Shown here in pieces: positions 1 through 9,768 of a stretch of DNA of 60,621 bases (positions are counted from its first letter, which is position 1; every line of letters starts with the position of its first letter). Location of the stretch: positions 1 to 60,621 of the forward strand of contig JABWBN010000002.1 in assembly GCA_013360485.1 (NCBI GenBank), in the 5' to 3' direction. The DNA comes from Burkholderiaceae bacterium. GTDB taxonomy: Bacteria > Pseudomonadota > Gammaproteobacteria > Burkholderiales > Burkholderiaceae_C. A model generated the notes under the pieces. The model worked only from the letters and a program-made list of their open reading frames with translations. It did no database searches and was not told where the DNA came from. The position numbers were made by a program, and so were the translations under genes.

Positions 1-1
1 C

Positions 2-577
2 GCAGCCGTTTTGCTGGCCGGGCGACAACCGCTGGCGCGTGCCGGTGCCCAGGCCGAGGAGCCGCTGGCCGATGCCGTGCGCACGGCGCTCACGGCGGCC
101 ATCTCGAGCGCGGCGCCGCCGCGACCTGTCTTTGCCAGCACCGAGGCCCGCATGGCCTACCTGCGATGGCTCTCGCGCACGAGCGACCGCCTCAAGCGAC
201 GCAAGAGCGAACTGCACACGCGCGTCGAGTTCCTGGAAACACTGTGGTACGAAGCGCAGCGCGCCGGGCTCGAGACGGCGCTCGTGCTGGGCCTGATCCA
301 GGTCGAGAGCGGCTTTCGCAAGTACGCGATCAGCGCGGTCGGTGCCCGCGGCTACATGCAGGTCATGCCCTTCTGGGCACGGCTGATTGGCGATGGTGAC
401 GTGGCGCGCCTGTTCCACACGCAGACCAACCTGCGCTTCGGTTGTGTGATCCTGCGCCACTACCTCGAAGTCGAGCGCGGAGACCTGTTTCTGGCGCTGG
501 GCCGCTACAACGGCAGCCGTGGCAAGGCGGAGTATCCGAACGCCGTGCAGGCCGCGCGAAAACAGTGGCTGGCGTGA
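2..577 (+). CDS. Lytic transglycosylase, SLT domain (5' partial)
   Basis: Peptidoglycan lytic transglycosylase of the Slt70-like family, expected to cleave the MurNAc-GlcNAc bond in the periplasm. The reading frame is open to the window edge. The visible N-terminus (AAVLLAGRQPLARAGAQA) looks like the end of a signal peptide, so the true start lies outside. SLT hallmarks are present: the catalytic Glu in GLIQVESGF, then the GARGYMQVMP block, and LGRYNGSRG near the C-terminus. About 110 residues precede the SLT core. It converges on grxD with an 84-base gap that shows no clear terminator. The family is certain; the exact subclass is not. Confidence 0.85.
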   Translation, partial: AAVLLAGRQPLARAGAQAEEPLADAVRTALTAAISSAAPPRPVFASTEARMAYLRWLSRTSDRLKRRKSELHTRVEFLETLWYEAQRAGLETALVLGLIQVESGFRKYAISAVGARGYMQVMPFWARLIGDGDVARLFHTQTNLRFGCVILRHYLEVERGDLFLALGRYNGSRGKAEYPNAVQAARKQWLA

Positions 578-661
578 GTGCCTGAGAACACATGGGACGC
601 ATCTGGCGCCCATGGGCATGGGCCGGCGCCGGCGCACAGCCGGGCACCGACCCATCGGGTT

Positions 662-976
662 TCACTGGGCGGTCAGCATCTGCTGCAGTTCGCCGGACTG
701 GAACATCTCCATCATGATGTCGGAGCCGCCGACGAATTCGCCCTTGATGTACAGCTGCGGGATTGTGGGCCAGTTGGCGTAGTCCTTGATGCCCTGCCGG
801 ATGGCCTCGTCTTCGAGCACGTTCACCGTGGTGAAGTCCTCGAGCCCGCAGGCCTTGAGCACCTGCACCGCGCGGCCGGAGAAGCCGCACATCGGGAATT
901 GGCTGGTGCCCTTCATGAACAGCACGACCCGGTTGCCCTTGACGATGCTGTCGATGCGTTGTTGAACGTCGCTCAT
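662..976 (-). CDS. grxD: Monothiol glutaredoxin, Grx4 type
   Basis: Monothiol glutaredoxin (104 aa, a normal length) that binds a [2Fe-2S] cluster with glutathione and takes part in Fe-S trafficking. The active site is CGFS in FPMCGFSGRAVQ, followed by the NWPTIPQLYIKGEF block with the cis-Pro loop and the GGSDI glutathione-binding turn. The frame stays open upstream, but the start at 976 (MSDVQQRI) matches the family N-terminus. No strong ribosome-binding site is visible. It is last in the leftward series hemA, prfA, prmC, barrel protein, grxD; co-location of grxD with prmC is common in this order. Confidence 0.95.
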   Translation of the reverse strand: MSDVQQRIDSIVKGNRVVLFMKGTSQFPMCGFSGRAVQVLKACGLEDFTTVNVLEDEAIRQGIKDYANWPTIPQLYIKGEFVGGSDIMMEMFQSGELQQMLTAQ

Positions 977-1129
977 GGAATGCAATGCTGGTAGCGGTGT
1001 GGGAAGAACGCGATTATTCGCCATCCGCAGCTGGCGCGCCGTTCCCGGTGGCACAAGACCGCGCCGCCACTCGGGCGGCACACAGGCGCACCCGAGCGCG
1101 AGCGCGTTCAGGCGTTGCCGCTCAAGTCC

Positions 1130-1645
1130 TTAGAAGGTGTAGTTGACGCCCAGCCGGATCACCGGCTGCAGTTGCATCTCGCGCAGCGCATCGTTGAGGT
1201 CGAGCGTTCCGCCGAAGACACGGCCCAGGCGTGAGGCCGCAGCGGGATTCTGAGCCGCCAAGCCGACATCGGCGCTGAAGCCCCAGTCGCCGCGTGCTCC
1301 GGCGCCGGCATACCCGATGCCGAGGTACGGCCAGGTGCTGCGTGACTCGGATTGCGCCGATGGCACCGTCCGCTGGTTCAACAGCAGGCCGCTCGTCAGC
1401 CGAACACCGGTGTTGCCGAACCGCAGTGCATCCAGATGGTAGTCCCCCATCAGGAACGTGGTGCGCCTGGCCTGGCCAAGGGCGGGAGCCGTGAGTGCCC
1501 ACGGCGTCAGCACGGGGGCGAGGTCGAGTTCGATGCGCGCGCCCCAGCGGGCCCCGAGTACGTCTGGTCGGGCGACCAGCCCCTCGCCGGCTGCCAGGAC
1601 CGGCATCGACAGTGCGGACAAGACCAGGAACACGAAGCTGCGCAT
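1130..1645 (-). CDS. Small outer-membrane beta-barrel-like protein
   Basis: Secreted protein of 171 aa and unknown function. The start at 1645 gives a good signal peptide (MRSFVFLVLSALSMPVLA) and has GGAGGA just upstream, so it is preferred to the longer in-frame starts. The mature part has alternating hydrophobic/polar, Gly- and aromatic-rich segments (YLGIGYAGAG, WGFSADVGLAA) and ends in RLGVNYTF, the terminal Phe typical of Bam-inserted barrels. It resembles the short OMP-like proteins found next to prmC/grxD in Burkholderiales. Membrane location is inferred from these features; no enzymatic motif is seen. Confidence 0.7.
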   Translation of the reverse strand: MRSFVFLVLSALSMPVLAAGEGLVARPDVLGARWGARIELDLAPVLTPWALTAPALGQARRTTFLMGDYHLDALRFGNTGVRLTSGLLLNQRTVPSAQSESRSTWPYLGIGYAGAGARGDWGFSADVGLAAQNPAAASRLGRVFGGTLDLNDALREMQLQPVIRLGVNYTF

Positions 1646-1747
1646 GGTGGTTTCCTCCGCTGGCGAAGGCATGCCCATCGTACGCCAGCCAGGGCCCGGT
1701 GTGCGGCCTATCAACCGTGACAAACACGCCCGAATTCGCGGGAATTG

Positions 1748-2635
1748 TCAGCGGCAACCGGAATCGGGCCAGCGGCCGGCCGTGCAGCGCGGCAAACCCG
1801 CCAAGTCATTGCGCGTGGAGACCTCCTCGAAGCCGGCAACGCGCATCAGCCCCTGCACGGCAGCAGCCTGGTCGTACCCGTGCTCCAACACCAACCAGCC
1901 CAGCGGGAACAAGTGACGTGGTGCGGTGGCAACGATCTGCCGCACGGCATCCAGTCCATCGCCGCCGGGGCTGAGCGCCTGCAGGGGTTCGTGGCGCAAA
2001 TCTGCCAGGTGCGGGTCTGCGGCGGCGATGTACGGCGGGTTGGATACCGCCAAGTGAAAGCGCTGCGTCCCGACCGCGTCCCACCAGGCGCCATGCGCAA
2101 ACGCCAGCTTCAGGCCCAGTTGCTCGGCGTTGGATGCGGCGCATGCAAGCGCATCGCCGCTGACGTCAGTGGCCACGATGTGGGCCTTCCGGCGTCGATG
2201 GGCCAGGGCCAGTGCGATGGCGCCGCTGCCGGTACCCAAGTCCACCACGGCCGGTGCGCCGGCAGCCGGCATGAGCTCGAGCGCCCAGTCCACCAGCGTT
2301 TCGGTATCGGGTCGTGGCACCAGCACCGCCGGACCTACTCGCAGCCGCAGGCCATGGAACTCGCGCCAGCCGGTGATATAGGCCAGTGGCTCGCCGAGTG
2401 CCCGCCTCTCACAGTCGACCGCGAAGCGCTGCGCGATGTCGGTGGGCACGGGGTCAGCGTCGTGGGCGATGAGCCAACCACGTTCACGCTGCAGGTGATG
2501 ACCCAGCAAGGCGTGCGCATCCACCCGGTCCAGGCCCCGATCGCGGGCATGCGAGAGCCACTGCCCCACGTTGCGTGCGTCGTTGTCCGGCGTGTTCGCT
2601 GCGCTCGTCCCTGCGTCGGCCGCTGGCAGGGTCAT
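1748..2635 (-). CDS. prmC: Release-factor glutamine N5-methyltransferase PrmC
   Basis: Methylates the GGQ glutamine of peptide release factors using S-adenosylmethionine. It has an N-terminal helical domain (about residues 20-95) and a Rossmann methyltransferase domain with [16 protein letters not shown] (SAM site) and the diagnostic NPPY substrate loop in [10 protein letters not shown]. The length (295 aa) is typical. Its ATG overlaps the prfA stop in an ATGA arrangement, so enzyme and substrate (RF1) are probably translationally coupled. The extreme C-terminus ([11 protein letters not shown]) is not conserved in what I recall of the family. Confidence 0.95.
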   Translation of the reverse strand: MTLPAADAGTSAANTPDNDARNVGQWLSHARDRGLDRVDAHALLGHHLQRERGWLIAHDADPVPTDIAQRFAVDCERRALGEPLAYITGWREFHGLRLRVGPAVLVPRPDTETLVDWALELMPAAGAPAVVDLGTGSGAIALALAHRRRKAHIVATDVSGDALACAASNAEQLGLKLAFAHGAWWDAVGTQRFHLAVSNPPYIAAADPHLADLRHEPLQALSPGGDGLDAVRQIVATAPRHLFPLGWLVLEHGYDQAAAVQGLMRVAGFEEVSTRNDLAGLPRCTAGRWPDSGCR

Positions 2636-3714
2636 GCTGCACCCTCCAGCGCTGCGAGTTGGTCCTGGGCCTGCGCCGCCTGCAACGCAGCGATCACGTC
2701 GCCCAGGTCGCCATCCATGATCTGCCCGAGCTTGTAGAGCGTCAGGTTGATGCGATGGTCGGTGAGGCGTCCCTGGGGGAAGTTGTAGGTGCGGATGCGA
2801 TCCGACCGATCGCCGCTGCCCACCAGGCTGCGGCGCGTAGCGGCCTCGCGGGCCTCGCGTTCACTGCGCTCGCGATCGCGCAGCCGGGCCAGCAGCACCG
2901 CCATGGCTTTGGCCTTGTTGCGGTGCTGCGAGCGGTCGTCCTGGCATTCGGCCACGATGCCGGTCGGCAGGTGGGTGATGCGGATCGCCGAGTCGGTCTT
3001 GTTCACATGCTGCCCACCAGCACCCGATGCGCGGAACGTGTCGATGCGCAGTTCGGCCGGGTCGAGCGTGATCTCGGCCTGCTCGTCCGGCTCGGGCATG
3101 ACGGCCACCGTGCAGGCGCTGGTGTGGATGCGACCCTGCGCCTCGGTCTGCGGCACACGCTGCACCCGATGGCCGCCGGATTCGAACTTGAGCTGGCCGT
3201 ATGCGCCGTCGCCTTCCACCCGCAGCACCAACTCCTTGTACCCGCCGAGATCGGACGCGGATTCACTCATGACTTCGGTGCGCCAGCCGCGGCGCTCGCA
3301 GTAGCGCAGGTACATCCGGGCCAGGTCGGCAGCAAACAGTGCGGATTCTTCGCCACCGGTGCCGGCGCGAATCTCCAGGAAGGCGGGCCGTCCATCGTCG
3401 GGGTCGCGCGGCAGCAGATCGGTCTGCAGGCGCAGATGCAACTGTTCCAGTTCGGCCGCGGCGGCGGCGATCTCCTCGCGTGCCATGTCCGCGAATTCGG
3501 GCTCGACCAGCATCGCCTGCGCCGCCGTCAGGTCCGACTCGCGCTGCTCGTAGCGGCGGAACGTCTGCACCACGGCCGCCACGTCCGCCTGCTCGCGCGC
3601 CACTTGTCGGTAGCGGTTCATGTCGTTGGCCAGCGATGGATCGGACAGCAGCGCGTCGAGCTCGTCCAGCCGCATCGCCAGGCGTTGCAGTTGATGTCGC
3701 AGTGCATCTTTCAT
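2632..3714 (-). CDS. prfA: Peptide chain release factor 1
   Basis: RF1 recognises UAA and UAG and triggers peptidyl-tRNA hydrolysis. The protein is 360 aa, the standard length, when started at 3714 ([16 protein letters not shown]); the frame runs further upstream but without homology. The GGQ motif lies in [16 protein letters not shown]. The tripeptide stop-codon reader has the P-x-T form (PQT in [15 protein letters not shown]), with Q where E. coli RF1 has A. Domain 4 carries the usual [18 protein letters not shown] block. It lies 109 bases after hemA and overlaps prmC by four bases, the classical hemA-prfA-prmC order. Confidence 0.97.
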   Translation of the reverse strand: MKDALRHQLQRLAMRLDELDALLSDPSLANDMNRYRQVAREQADVAAVVQTFRRYEQRESDLTAAQAMLVEPEFADMAREEIAAAAAELEQLHLRLQTDLLPRDPDDGRPAFLEIRAGTGGEESALFAADLARMYLRYCERRGWRTEVMSESASDLGGYKELVLRVEGDGAYGQLKFESGGHRVQRVPQTEAQGRIHTSACTVAVMPEPDEQAEITLDPAELRIDTFRASGAGGQHVNKTDSAIRITHLPTGIVAECQDDRSQHRNKAKAMAVLLARLRDRERSEREAREAATRRSLVGSGDRSDRIRTYNFPQGRLTDHRINLTLYKLGQIMDGDLGDVIAALQAAQAQDQLAALEGAA

Positions 3715-3823
3715 GGGTGGCTGGGGTGTCGGTCCGCTGGAGGGGGCGCCGGCAGAAGGGCACGCGGCGGCGCGCGGTTGGGTGTGCGTTGCCTGCGAGG
3801 CAGCGCGGCAAGGCCCAGCGCCG

Positions 3824-5122
3824 CTACGAACGCTCGTCGGCAGGGTTGCGGGCAGCCTGGCGAAGAAACAGCCGCGACACGGTGTCCGCCAACTGGTGAC
3901 GTTGCAGGCCATCGGTGGCATGCAGCTCCGCCAGCGCGCCGTGCAGCATCTTCTGCGTGAGCCCGCGCGACAGCGCCTCGAGCACCGCCTCGAGGTCAGC
4001 CCCTTTGGCCAACTGCTTGCGTGCACGCGCCAACTCGGTGGCGCGCCACTGGTCGGCCTGGGCATGCAGCGCCTGGATCAGCGGCACGGTGGCGCGTTGG
4101 TCCAGCCAGTGGCTGAAGCTCTGCACACCGGCGTCGATGATGGCTTCGGCCTGCGCCACGGCGGCCTGGCGCTTCTCCCCGGCGGTCTGCACCAGTGCCG
4201 AGAGGTCATCGACCGTGTAGAGGTACACGTCGTCCAGCGTTGCCACCTCAGGCTCGATGTCACGCGGCACCGCCAGGTCGACCATGAATATCGGCCGGCG
4301 TCGGCGAGCCTTCAGCGCGCTCTTGACGGCGCCCAGACCGATGATGGGCAAGGTGCTCGCCGTGCAGGAGACGATGGCGTCGAACTCGTGCAGGCGCGTC
4401 GGCAGGTCGGCCAGACGCATCGCTTGCGCGCCGAAGCGGCCGGCCAGCCGCTCGCCACGCTCGAGGGTGCGGTTGGCGATGGCCATCGACCTGGGCTGGC
4501 GGGCGGCAAAGTGCGTCGCCACCAGCTCGATCATTTCGCCGGCGCCGACGAACAGCACCTGGATCTGCTGCAGGTCCTCGAAGAGCTGACCGGCCAGGCG
4601 CACGGCAGCGGCGGCCATGCTGATGGAGTGTGCGCCGATCTCGGTGGAGGTGCGAACATCCTTGGCCACCGAGAAGGAGCGCTGGAACAACTGATGCAGC
4701 GTCGTGCCCAGTGTGCCAGCGGCATCGGCCTCGCGCACTGCCTGCTTGAGCTGCCCGAGGATCTGCGGCTCGCCCAGCACCATGGAATCGAGCCCCGCGG
4801 CCACCCGGAACGCATGACGCGCGGCATCGCGGTGCTCCAACACATAGGTGTGGGCGCGCAACTGCTCGCTGCTTACTCCGCCTTGTGCAGCCAGCCAGTC
4901 GATCGATGGATGCACGAGCTCGCGAACCGCGGCAGGTTCGGCGGCCACGTACAGCTCGGTCCGGTTGCAGGTCGACAGCAGCGCGGCTTCGGGCAGCGCG
5001 CGCCGCAGGCGTTCACGAAACCCCCGCAGGGCGGGCGAGAGTTGCTCCGGCGCAAACGCGAAACGACCGCGCAGGTCCACCGGCGCGGTCGTGTGGTTCA
5101 GGCCGAGGGCGAACACACTCAT
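3824..5122 (-). CDS. hemA: Glutamyl-tRNA reductase
   Basis: First step of C5 tetrapyrrole synthesis: reduces Glu-tRNA(Glu) to glutamate-1-semialdehyde with NADPH. The 432 aa include the N-terminal catalytic domain with nucleophile Cys52 in [11 protein letters not shown], the [17 protein letters not shown] block, a Rossmann NADPH domain ([18 protein letters not shown]) and a C-terminal helical dimerisation domain. The start [10 protein letters not shown] is the family N-terminus. The gene has no Shine-Dalgarno. A TATAAT box ends eight bases before the ATG, inside a 7-bp palindrome (separate entries), so the transcript may start at or next to the ATG. Confidence 0.97.
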   Translation of the reverse strand: MSVFALGLNHTTAPVDLRGRFAFAPEQLSPALRGFRERLRRALPEAALLSTCNRTELYVAAEPAAVRELVHPSIDWLAAQGGVSSEQLRAHTYVLEHRDAARHAFRVAAGLDSMVLGEPQILGQLKQAVREADAAGTLGTTLHQLFQRSFSVAKDVRTSTEIGAHSISMAAAAVRLAGQLFEDLQQIQVLFVGAGEMIELVATHFAARQPRSMAIANRTLERGERLAGRFGAQAMRLADLPTRLHEFDAIVSCTASTLPIIGLGAVKSALKARRRRPIFMVDLAVPRDIEPEVATLDDVYLYTVDDLSALVQTAGEKRQAAVAQAEAIIDAGVQSFSHWLDQRATVPLIQALHAQADQWRATELARARKQLAKGADLEAVLEALSRGLTQKMLHGALAELHATDGLQRHQLADTVSRLFLRQAARNPADERS

Positions 5123-5126
5123 GGCA

Positions 5127-5144
5127 CCGAATTATAGAATTCGG
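5127..5144. promoter_or_regulatory. Palindrome centred on the hemA -10 box
   Basis: Perfect inverted repeat CCGAATT-atag-AATTCGG lying on the -10 hexamer of hemA and ending four bases before the hemA ATG. Its symmetry and position fit a repressor operator or a DNA-binding dimer site. The A+T-rich core is also what a promoter needs, so part of the symmetry may be coincidental. No regulator gene is adjacent. Confidence 0.45.
5131..5136 (-). promoter_or_regulatory. -10 box of hemA (TATAAT)
   Basis: A consensus sigma-70 -10 hexamer on the minus strand, eight bases upstream of the hemA ATG. The predicted transcription start is within about two bases of the ATG, leaving essentially no 5' leader. 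No convincing -35 hexamer is seen at the right distance. Confidence 0.5.
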
Positions 5145-5278
5145 CCCCTTCGAACCCGTGGGTGCCGATGAGCGGCCCGTCTTCTGTCTTGATTCGCATC
5201 AATTTCTGGGGCCGATCGAGGTGAACCCGGTTCCGCATGCCGCCCGGCATGAGCCCAAACGACCACCCGCCATTCACC

Positions 5279-5563
5279 ATGTCCGCCGTTGACGTGCTCT
5301 GGCACCTGCTGAACCTGTTCGCCCCGGCCCTGGGGCTGGGCGTGCTGTCGGCGACCGGTGTCAAGTGGCTGTGGCGTGCGGAACTGCGGGCAGTGCCCTG
5401 GAGGCGGTTGGCGATCTGGGCCGTGGCAACGTCTGCGGCCGTGACGCTGGCCGGGCTTTGGGTCACGGGACAGGACGGCCGCATGTCCACCTATGCTGCG
5501 ATGGTGTTGGGATGCGCTGCGGCGCTGTGGTGGGTCGGGTTGAGGCGGGCGGGCCGCACCTGA
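5279..5563 (+). CDS. Small inner-membrane protein, unknown function
   Basis: A 94-aa protein (MSAVDVLWHLL start) with three predicted membrane segments at about residues 4-30, 44-63 and 72-90, Arg/Lys in the loops and a basic tail (RRAGRT). A start 14 codons upstream at 5237 is possible; neither has a clear ribosome-binding site. The gene lies alone between divergent hemA and convergent miaB. I recognise no family, but third-position G+C bias and the regular membrane pattern argue that it is coding. Confidence 0.55.
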   Translation: MSAVDVLWHLLNLFAPALGLGVLSATGVKWLWRAELRAVPWRRLAIWAVATSAAVTLAGLWVTGQDGRMSTYAAMVLGCAAALWWVGLRRAGRT

Positions 5564-5599
5564 AGGCAGCCAGGCGACGCTGCGTCTGGTTCGGTGGCA

Positions 5600-6964
5600 T
5601 CAGGCCGGCGCGGTTTCGATCGCGAGGCGGCCCCGCAGCGAATGGGGCAATGCAGCGGTGACGTGAACGTCGACCAACTGGCCGATCAGCCGCTGGCTGT
5701 GGGTGCCGCCGTCGAAGTTGACGATCCGGTTGCAGGCCGTGCGCCCCATCAGTTCGGCGGGGTTCTTGCGGCTCGGGCCCTCGACCAGAATGCGCTGCAC
5801 CGTGCCGACGCGCCCGGCGCTGATGCGCTGCACGTTTTCCTCCAGCAGGGCCTGCAACTGCTGCAGTCGCGCGAGTTTGATGTCCTGGGGTGTGTCGTCG
5901 GCCAGGTTGGCTGCCGGCGTGCCGGGACGGGGGCTGAACACGAAGCTGAAGCTCGCATCGAAGCCGATGTCGCGGATCAGTTGCAGCGTGCGCTCGTGGT
6001 CGTCCTCGGTTTCACCGGGAAAGCCGACGATGAAGTCGCTCGACAGGCTCAGTTCGGGGCGCACCGCGCGCAACCTGCGCACGATGCTCTTGTACTGCAG
6101 CACGCTGTAGCCGCGCTTCATGGCCATGAGGATGCGGTCGCTGCCATGCTGTACCGGCAGATGCAGGTGGCTCACCAGCTTGGGACAGCGCGCATAGGCA
6201 TCGACCAGTCGCGCCGTGAACTCGTTGGGGTGGCTGGTGGTGTAGCGCAGACGCTCGATGCCGGGGATCTCGTGCACATACTCGAGCAGCAGCGCGAAGT
6301 CGGCGATCTCGCCAGTGGTGCCCATCGCGCCGCGGTAGGCATTGACGTTCTGGCCCAGCAGCGTCACCTCGCGCACACCCTGGGCCGCCAGGCCGGCCAC
6401 CTCGGCCAGAATGTCGTCGAGCGGACGGCTCACTTCGTCGCCGCGGGTGTAGGGCACGACGCAGTACGAGCAGTACTTGGAGCAGCCCTCCATCACCGAC
6501 ACAAATGCCGTTGCGCCTTCGACGCGTGCAGGGGGCAGGTGATCGAACTTCTCGATTTCGGGAAAGCTCACGTCGACTTGGGGTCGACCTGCGCGTTGGC
6601 GGTCTTCGATGAGCTGGGGCAGGCGGTGCAAGGTCTGTGGACCGAACACCAGATCGACATAGGGTGCGCGTTCCAGGATGGCCTCGCCTTCCTGGCTGGC
6701 CACGCAGCCGCCCACGCCGATGAGCGCGCCTCGGGCCTTCAGGTGCTTCACGCGCCCGAGGTCGGAGAACACCTTCTCCTGCGCCTTCTCGCGCACCGAG
6801 CATGTGTTGAACAGAATCAGGTCGGCCTGCTCGGGGTCGCTTGTGGGTTCGTAGCCTTCCGCCGCACGCATGACGTCGGCCATCTTGGCTGCGTCGTACT
6901 CGTTCATCTGGCAGCCGAAGCTGCGGATGTAGATCTTCTTGCTCACGGGGGCATCTCGGTGCAT
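5600..6964 (-). CDS. miaB: tRNA-2-methylthio-N6-isopentenyladenosine synthase MiaB
   Basis: Radical-SAM methylthiotransferase that adds a methylthio group to i6A37 of tRNAs reading UNN codons. The N-terminal UPF0004 domain has the three auxiliary-cluster cysteines ([27 protein letters not shown]). The radical-SAM cluster is CSKYCSYC followed by VVPYTRGDE, and a C-terminal TRAM domain includes [19 protein letters not shown]. Length (454 aa) is normal. An alternative GTG start at 6946 ([11 protein letters not shown]) is equally close to the family N-terminus; neither has a strong Shine-Dalgarno. Confidence 0.96.
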   Translation of the reverse strand: MHRDAPVSKKIYIRSFGCQMNEYDAAKMADVMRAAEGYEPTSDPEQADLILFNTCSVREKAQEKVFSDLGRVKHLKARGALIGVGGCVASQEGEAILERAPYVDLVFGPQTLHRLPQLIEDRQRAGRPQVDVSFPEIEKFDHLPPARVEGATAFVSVMEGCSKYCSYCVVPYTRGDEVSRPLDDILAEVAGLAAQGVREVTLLGQNVNAYRGAMGTTGEIADFALLLEYVHEIPGIERLRYTTSHPNEFTARLVDAYARCPKLVSHLHLPVQHGSDRILMAMKRGYSVLQYKSIVRRLRAVRPELSLSSDFIVGFPGETEDDHERTLQLIRDIGFDASFSFVFSPRPGTPAANLADDTPQDIKLARLQQLQALLEENVQRISAGRVGTVQRILVEGPSRKNPAELMGRTACNRIVNFDGGTHSQRLIGQLVDVHVTAALPHSLRGRLAIETAPA

Positions 6965-7030
6965 GTGCCGGCTTGGCCGGCTCGATGAGGGTGAACGCTG
7001 CGCGCTCCGGGCGTCAGCGTCAGTCGCGCG

Positions 7031-7426
7031 TCAAGGGCGCGACCATGTCTGCGACGCCATGTCGAATTGCCAACTGGCCGCCTGCTGCGGTGTGGCGGGC
7101 CATGGCTGGCGCGCGCGTTCGGGCTCGGTCAAGATCCACACGTCGTGCAGGTCGCCCTGCTGGTTGAGCGTGTAGTGCACGAGGAAGGTCTGCCCGATGA
7201 GCGCCACTGACGGCAGCACCAGGTTGTTTTCGCCGCGGATGCGAGCACCGGGCGACAGCCGCGCGGGCTTGTCGTTCAGCCGAACATCGACCGGCGCCTG
7301 CACCACCGTGAAGCTGCCGCGCAGTGCGTTGGCCGGGAACAGGCGCGGGCCGGTCATCTGCGCCTGTGCGGCAGGCAGGGCCGTGAGGCAGGCGGCGGCG
7401 ACAAGCGTGCGAGCACAGCGATTCAT
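7031..7426 (-). CDS. Periplasmic protein of unknown function
   Basis: A 131-aa protein with a clear signal peptide (MNRCARTLVAAACLTALPAAQAQ, cleavage after AQA). The mature part, with segments such as RLFPANALRGSF, LSPGARIRGENNLVLP and NQQGDLHDVWILTEPERAR, is mostly beta-prone and resembles a conserved hypothetical family seen next to miaB in Comamonadaceae-type genomes. It precedes miaB on the same strand by 66 bases and may be cotranscribed with it. No catalytic motif is visible. Confidence 0.7.
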   Translation of the reverse strand: MNRCARTLVAAACLTALPAAQAQMTGPRLFPANALRGSFTVVQAPVDVRLNDKPARLSPGARIRGENNLVLPSVALIGQTFLVHYTLNQQGDLHDVWILTEPERARQPWPATPQQAASWQFDMASQTWSRP

Positions 7427-7452
7427 GGTGTGGATCCAGGGGCTGCGACAAG

Positions 7453-7480
7453 AAAAAAAGCCCGAAGCGGGTGCTCGGGC
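7453..7480 (-). terminator. Rho-independent terminator of tRNA-Met
   Basis: On the minus strand, stem GCCCGA / TCGGGC with a nine-base loop is followed directly by seven T residues. It lies eight bases beyond the CCA end of tRNA-Met, so it terminates that transcript before the leftward periplasmic-protein gene. Confidence 0.85.
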
Positions 7481-7487
7481 CGGGTGT

Positions 7488-7564
<77 letters not shown>

Positions 7565-7575
7565 TTGAGCCCGCC

Positions 7576-7581
7576 ATTATA
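7576..7581 (-). promoter_or_regulatory. -10 box of tRNA-Met (TATAAT)
   Basis: A consensus TATAAT on the minus strand ending 11 bases before the mature 5' end of tRNA-Met. It predicts a five-base leader removed by RNase P. The -35 region is weak by eye. Confidence 0.5.
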
Positions 7582-7631
7582 GCGGCCCCTGACGGACCGG
7601 CACACACGGCCGGTCCACCGACCACGCATCC

Positions 7632-8837
<1,206 letters not shown>

Positions 8838-8871
8838 ACGCCCCGGCGGGCCGCGCCCAGTCGAATGCAGC

Positions 8872-8897
8872 CCCCGCGCCGTGGAAACGGCGCGGGG
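8872..8897. terminator. 11-bp GC hairpin between ftsY and the DUF2726 gene
   Basis: Perfect inverted repeat CCCCGCGCCGT-ggaa-ACGGCGCGGGG between two convergent genes. On the plus strand the loop is GGAA, a GNRA-type tetraloop. There is no T run on either side, so it is either a bidirectional 3'-end stabilising structure or a Rho-assisted terminator rather than a canonical intrinsic one. Confidence 0.5.
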
Positions 8898-8909
8898 CGT
8901 GACACCCGT

Positions 8910-9590
8910 TCAGCGCCGGGGCTGGACCGGTACCGGCTCGAGGTCGTCGAACAGCGCCGAGGGTACAGGCTCCATGGCGTCTTCGCGGTCGGAGCCGTCA
9001 TCGGCCAGGATCTCGGCAATCGGGATCAGCGGCATCGGACGCGATGTGGGCGGGGCCGCTGCCTCGCGCGGTGCCTTGCCGGCCGTGAGCAGGGGCAGCA
9101 ACTGCCCGCGAGCCGTGGTGACGTCGGGCAGTGCGTCTTCTTGCCACGACAGCACCTTGATGCCGGCCTTGCGCAGCAACGTGGTCATGCGCTCGTGGCG
9201 CCGACGGCTGTTGTCGCTCAGGCGCAGCGGCCGTACATCGATGACGGCCAGCACGCGCGAGGCGCTGTCGCACAGCAGCAGGTCGGCGCTCAGGCCACTG
9301 ATGCGCTGCAACCACTCGCCCTGCCGAGCCGGCACGCTGAGGAACCGGCTCAGCGGGACTTGCGCCAGCACGAGATATCCCGGCATGGCCTGGCGCAGCA
9401 AGGTGTGCGCCTGGCGCTCGGCCACGGTGAGCACCCGGGCCGGTTGGGGCGCGAACGTCTGCAATGTGTCGGGCGCGTCGCGCCGGGCAGATGCGGGCGG
9501 CGGGCGCCGCCGCCTGGCGGCGAACAGCGAGAGCAGCAGCACCAGTGCCGTGGCCAGTGCGAGAGCGGCGGAGGGGTCGACGGGCAGCAT
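8910..9590 (-). CDS. Membrane-anchored DUF2726-like protein
   Basis: A 226-aa protein started at 9590 (MLPVDPSAALALA); a GTG ten codons upstream at 9620 is possible. One membrane anchor lies at about residues 6-25, then a basic stretch AARRRR. The central part (about 55-155) has the pattern I associate with DUF2726, a nuclease-like fold: LTVAERQAHTLLRQAM, then hydrophobic strands, ADLLLCDSASRVLAVIDV, and RHERMTTLLRKAGIKVLSW. The C-terminal 60 residues are acidic and Pro-rich. Function is unknown; it is transcribed towards ftsY. Confidence 0.65.
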   Translation of the reverse strand: MLPVDPSAALALATALVLLLSLFAARRRRPPPASARRDAPDTLQTFAPQPARVLTVAERQAHTLLRQAMPGYLVLAQVPLSRFLSVPARQGEWLQRISGLSADLLLCDSASRVLAVIDVRPLRLSDNSRRRHERMTTLLRKAGIKVLSWQEDALPDVTTARGQLLPLLTAGKAPREAAAPPTSRPMPLIPIAEILADDGSDREDAMEPVPSALFDDLEPVPVQPRR

Positions 9591-9768
9591 ATGCGGTGTT
9601 CGGCAGGACTTGCGGTCCACTGTAGGCCGCGAGGCGTTGCCGCGGGTCAGACACCTGCGACAAGTGTGTCAAATTGTGAGCACAAATGGCGATTGCCGAC
9701 ACGTTCGTGCGAGCCGTCACGGGCGGCTGCCCAGGCCGGGTCGATGCCGGCCGCAGGCCATCAGGCCA

